NCBI GenBank assembly: GCA_035491935.1
Contig: DATJJW010000060.1
Location: 1-22,936, forward strand
Reading direction: 5' to 3'
DNA length: 22,936 nucleotides
From: DATJJW01 sp035491935
GTDB lineage: Bacteria > Pseudomonadota > Alphaproteobacteria > ATCC43930 > CGMCC-115725
In this document: in pieces, positions 21,947 to 22,936 of the stretch
Numbering within the stretch: position 1 is the stretch's first letter
How the letters are laid out: every line of letters starts with the position of its first letter
The notes under the pieces: generated by a model
Databases searched by the model: none
What the model was told of the DNA's origin: nothing
Seen by the model: only the letters and a program-made list of their open reading frames with translations
Program-made: the position numbers and the translations under genes

Positions 21947-22936
21947 ATGCTTAATTACCGTCCTATTATCCGGCGCACGGCCATCGGTGTTGCGGTCATG
22001 GCGCTACTGGTGGCGGCCGTCATCGGTGGCGGCTGGCTTTGGCTCGGCAGCGATGACGGCCGCTTCTTCCTGGCCGAGAAGCTGGCGCAGGCGTTGAGCC
22101 AGCCCGGCCATCCGGCGCAGGTCGAGGGGCTGACCGGCCAGCCGCCCTTCCATCTCAGGCTCGCCCATCTCATCGTGCCGGACAGCCAGGGCGATTGGCT
22201 CAGCATCGACAATGCCGTGCTCGATATCGATGGGAAGGCACTGCTGCGCCGCACCTTGCGGATCGAGCGCCTGACCGCCGATTCCATCACCGTCGACCGG
22301 GCGCCGATCAGCCAGCCTTCTGCCGCCAAGCCGAGCCCGACATCCTTCTCATTGCCCCGGCTGCCGGTGGCGTTGGAGCTGGATAATCTCGACATCGCCA
22401 AGATCAACCTGGCGCCTGCTGTGCTGGGCCAGGGTGTCACCGCCTATCTCTCGGCCCGGGCCAGCCTGCATGAGGGCCGAGCCAATGCCCATGTCGATTT
22501 GCATCGCACGGACGGCACGGGCGGGCAGCTGCGCCTGGATCTCTCCTATAGCCCGGACGACCGTCTGACCCTGGCCCTGCATGCGGCGGAACCGACCGGC
22601 TTGCTGCTGGCGGCCCTCGACCCGATCGCCGGCAAGCGGCCCCTGACCCTCGACCTCGCGGGTGCGGGGACACTCTCGGACTGGTCGGGAGACCTCAAGC
22701 TGACGGGCGGCAAGGATGTACGCGTCGATAGCGGCGTGCTCATCGGCCGGCAGAGGGCAGGGCTGATGATCAAGGCAGGTGGCGAGGCGCGTATCCAGCC
22801 TTTGCTGCCGGTGAACATGCGCGGTGCGGCGGGGCTGGCGGTGCCTTTCGCGATTGGCGTGGGCATCGAGGATGGCAAGCCGCTCCGGCTCGACCATCTG
22901 CGCCTGCATATGGCCGCCGTCGATGTCGAAGCCGGC
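21947..22936 (+). CDS. tamB: TamB, translocation and assembly module inner-membrane protein, 3'-truncated
   Basis: The frame is open from ATG 21947 to the window end (330 codons), so only the N-terminal part of a protein usually above 1,000 aa is visible. It starts with a basic tail and a membrane anchor (AIGVAVMALLVAAVIGGGWLWL), then VEGLTGQPPFHLRLAHLIVPD, WLSIDNAVLDID and further amphipathic beta-strands, the AsmA-like groove pattern of TamB. TamB spans the periplasm and works with TamA in outer-membrane biogenesis. It lies 2 bases after the tamA stop. Confidence 0.92.
   Translation, partial: MLNYRPIIRRTAIGVAVMALLVAAVIGGGWLWLGSDDGRFFLAEKLAQALSQPGHPAQVEGLTGQPPFHLRLAHLIVPDSQGDWLSIDNAVLDIDGKALLRRTLRIERLTADSITVDRAPISQPSAAKPSPTSFSLPRLPVALELDNLDIAKINLAPAVLGQGVTAYLSARASLHEGRANAHVDLHRTDGTGGQLRLDLSYSPDDRLTLALHAAEPTGLLLAALDPIAGKRPLTLDLAGAGTLSDWSGDLKLTGGKDVRVDSGVLIGRQRAGLMIKAGGEARIQPLLPVNMRGAAGLAVPFAIGVGIEDGKPLRLDHLRLHMAAVDVEAG

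Overview
The window is a high-GC, gene-dense chromosomal segment that reads as an alphaproteobacterium, probably Rhodospirillales-like although the order is not proven. The taxonomic call rests on a CcrM-type GANTC methyltransferase, an RcdA/DUF1465 protein (CtrA-degradation adaptor), a Bpt-type N-end-rule transferase, a zinc-free bL31, DUF1192 and DUF952 genes, and an alphaproteobacterial-style ROSE thermometer in front of an IbpA-like Hsp20. I see no insertion sequence, integrase, tRNA, rRNA or CRISPR array. No stretch over 300 bases lacks a gene.

Layout. Positions 1-3.2 kb (minus strand): the N-terminal part of a CYTH (triphosphate tunnel) protein running off the left edge, a proline-rich predicted lipoprotein with two tandem copies of an unrecognised domain, and a LysR regulator. 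The LysR gene is divergent from a DUF1028 gene, with a clear LysR-type dyad between them. 4.2-5.5 kb (plus): a translationally coupled pair, a pentapeptide-repeat protein and a DUF115/MAF-like putative glycosyltransferase. 5.5-11.3 kb (minus): ilvD-RDD membrane protein, then circularly permuted ATP-grasp, alpha-E protein and bpt. 11.4-14.5 kb: a small membrane protein (minus), rnhB and a second small membrane protein (plus), and a YbaL-type cation/proton antiporter (minus).

14.5-17.4 kb is a cell-cycle and stress block: ccrM with seven GANTC sites crowded into its 5' region, rpmE (bL31) with a structured leader, rcdA on the opposite strand, and hsp20 behind a ROSE-like RNA thermometer and followed by a textbook terminator. 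17.5-20.1 kb (minus): DUF952-pyrD and DUF1192-bdhA (3-hydroxybutyrate dehydrogenase). 20.1 kb to the right edge (plus): tamA and the start of tamB, the outer-membrane assembly module.

Most genes are core housekeeping. The parts most worth a second look are the pentapeptide-repeat/DUF115 cassette, the GANTC cluster at ccrM, the ROSE hairpin, the duplicated-domain lipoprotein, and the run of predicted peptide-bond-forming enzymes (ATP-grasp, alpha-E, Bpt). All functional calls come from reading motifs and recalling families; no database search was possible.
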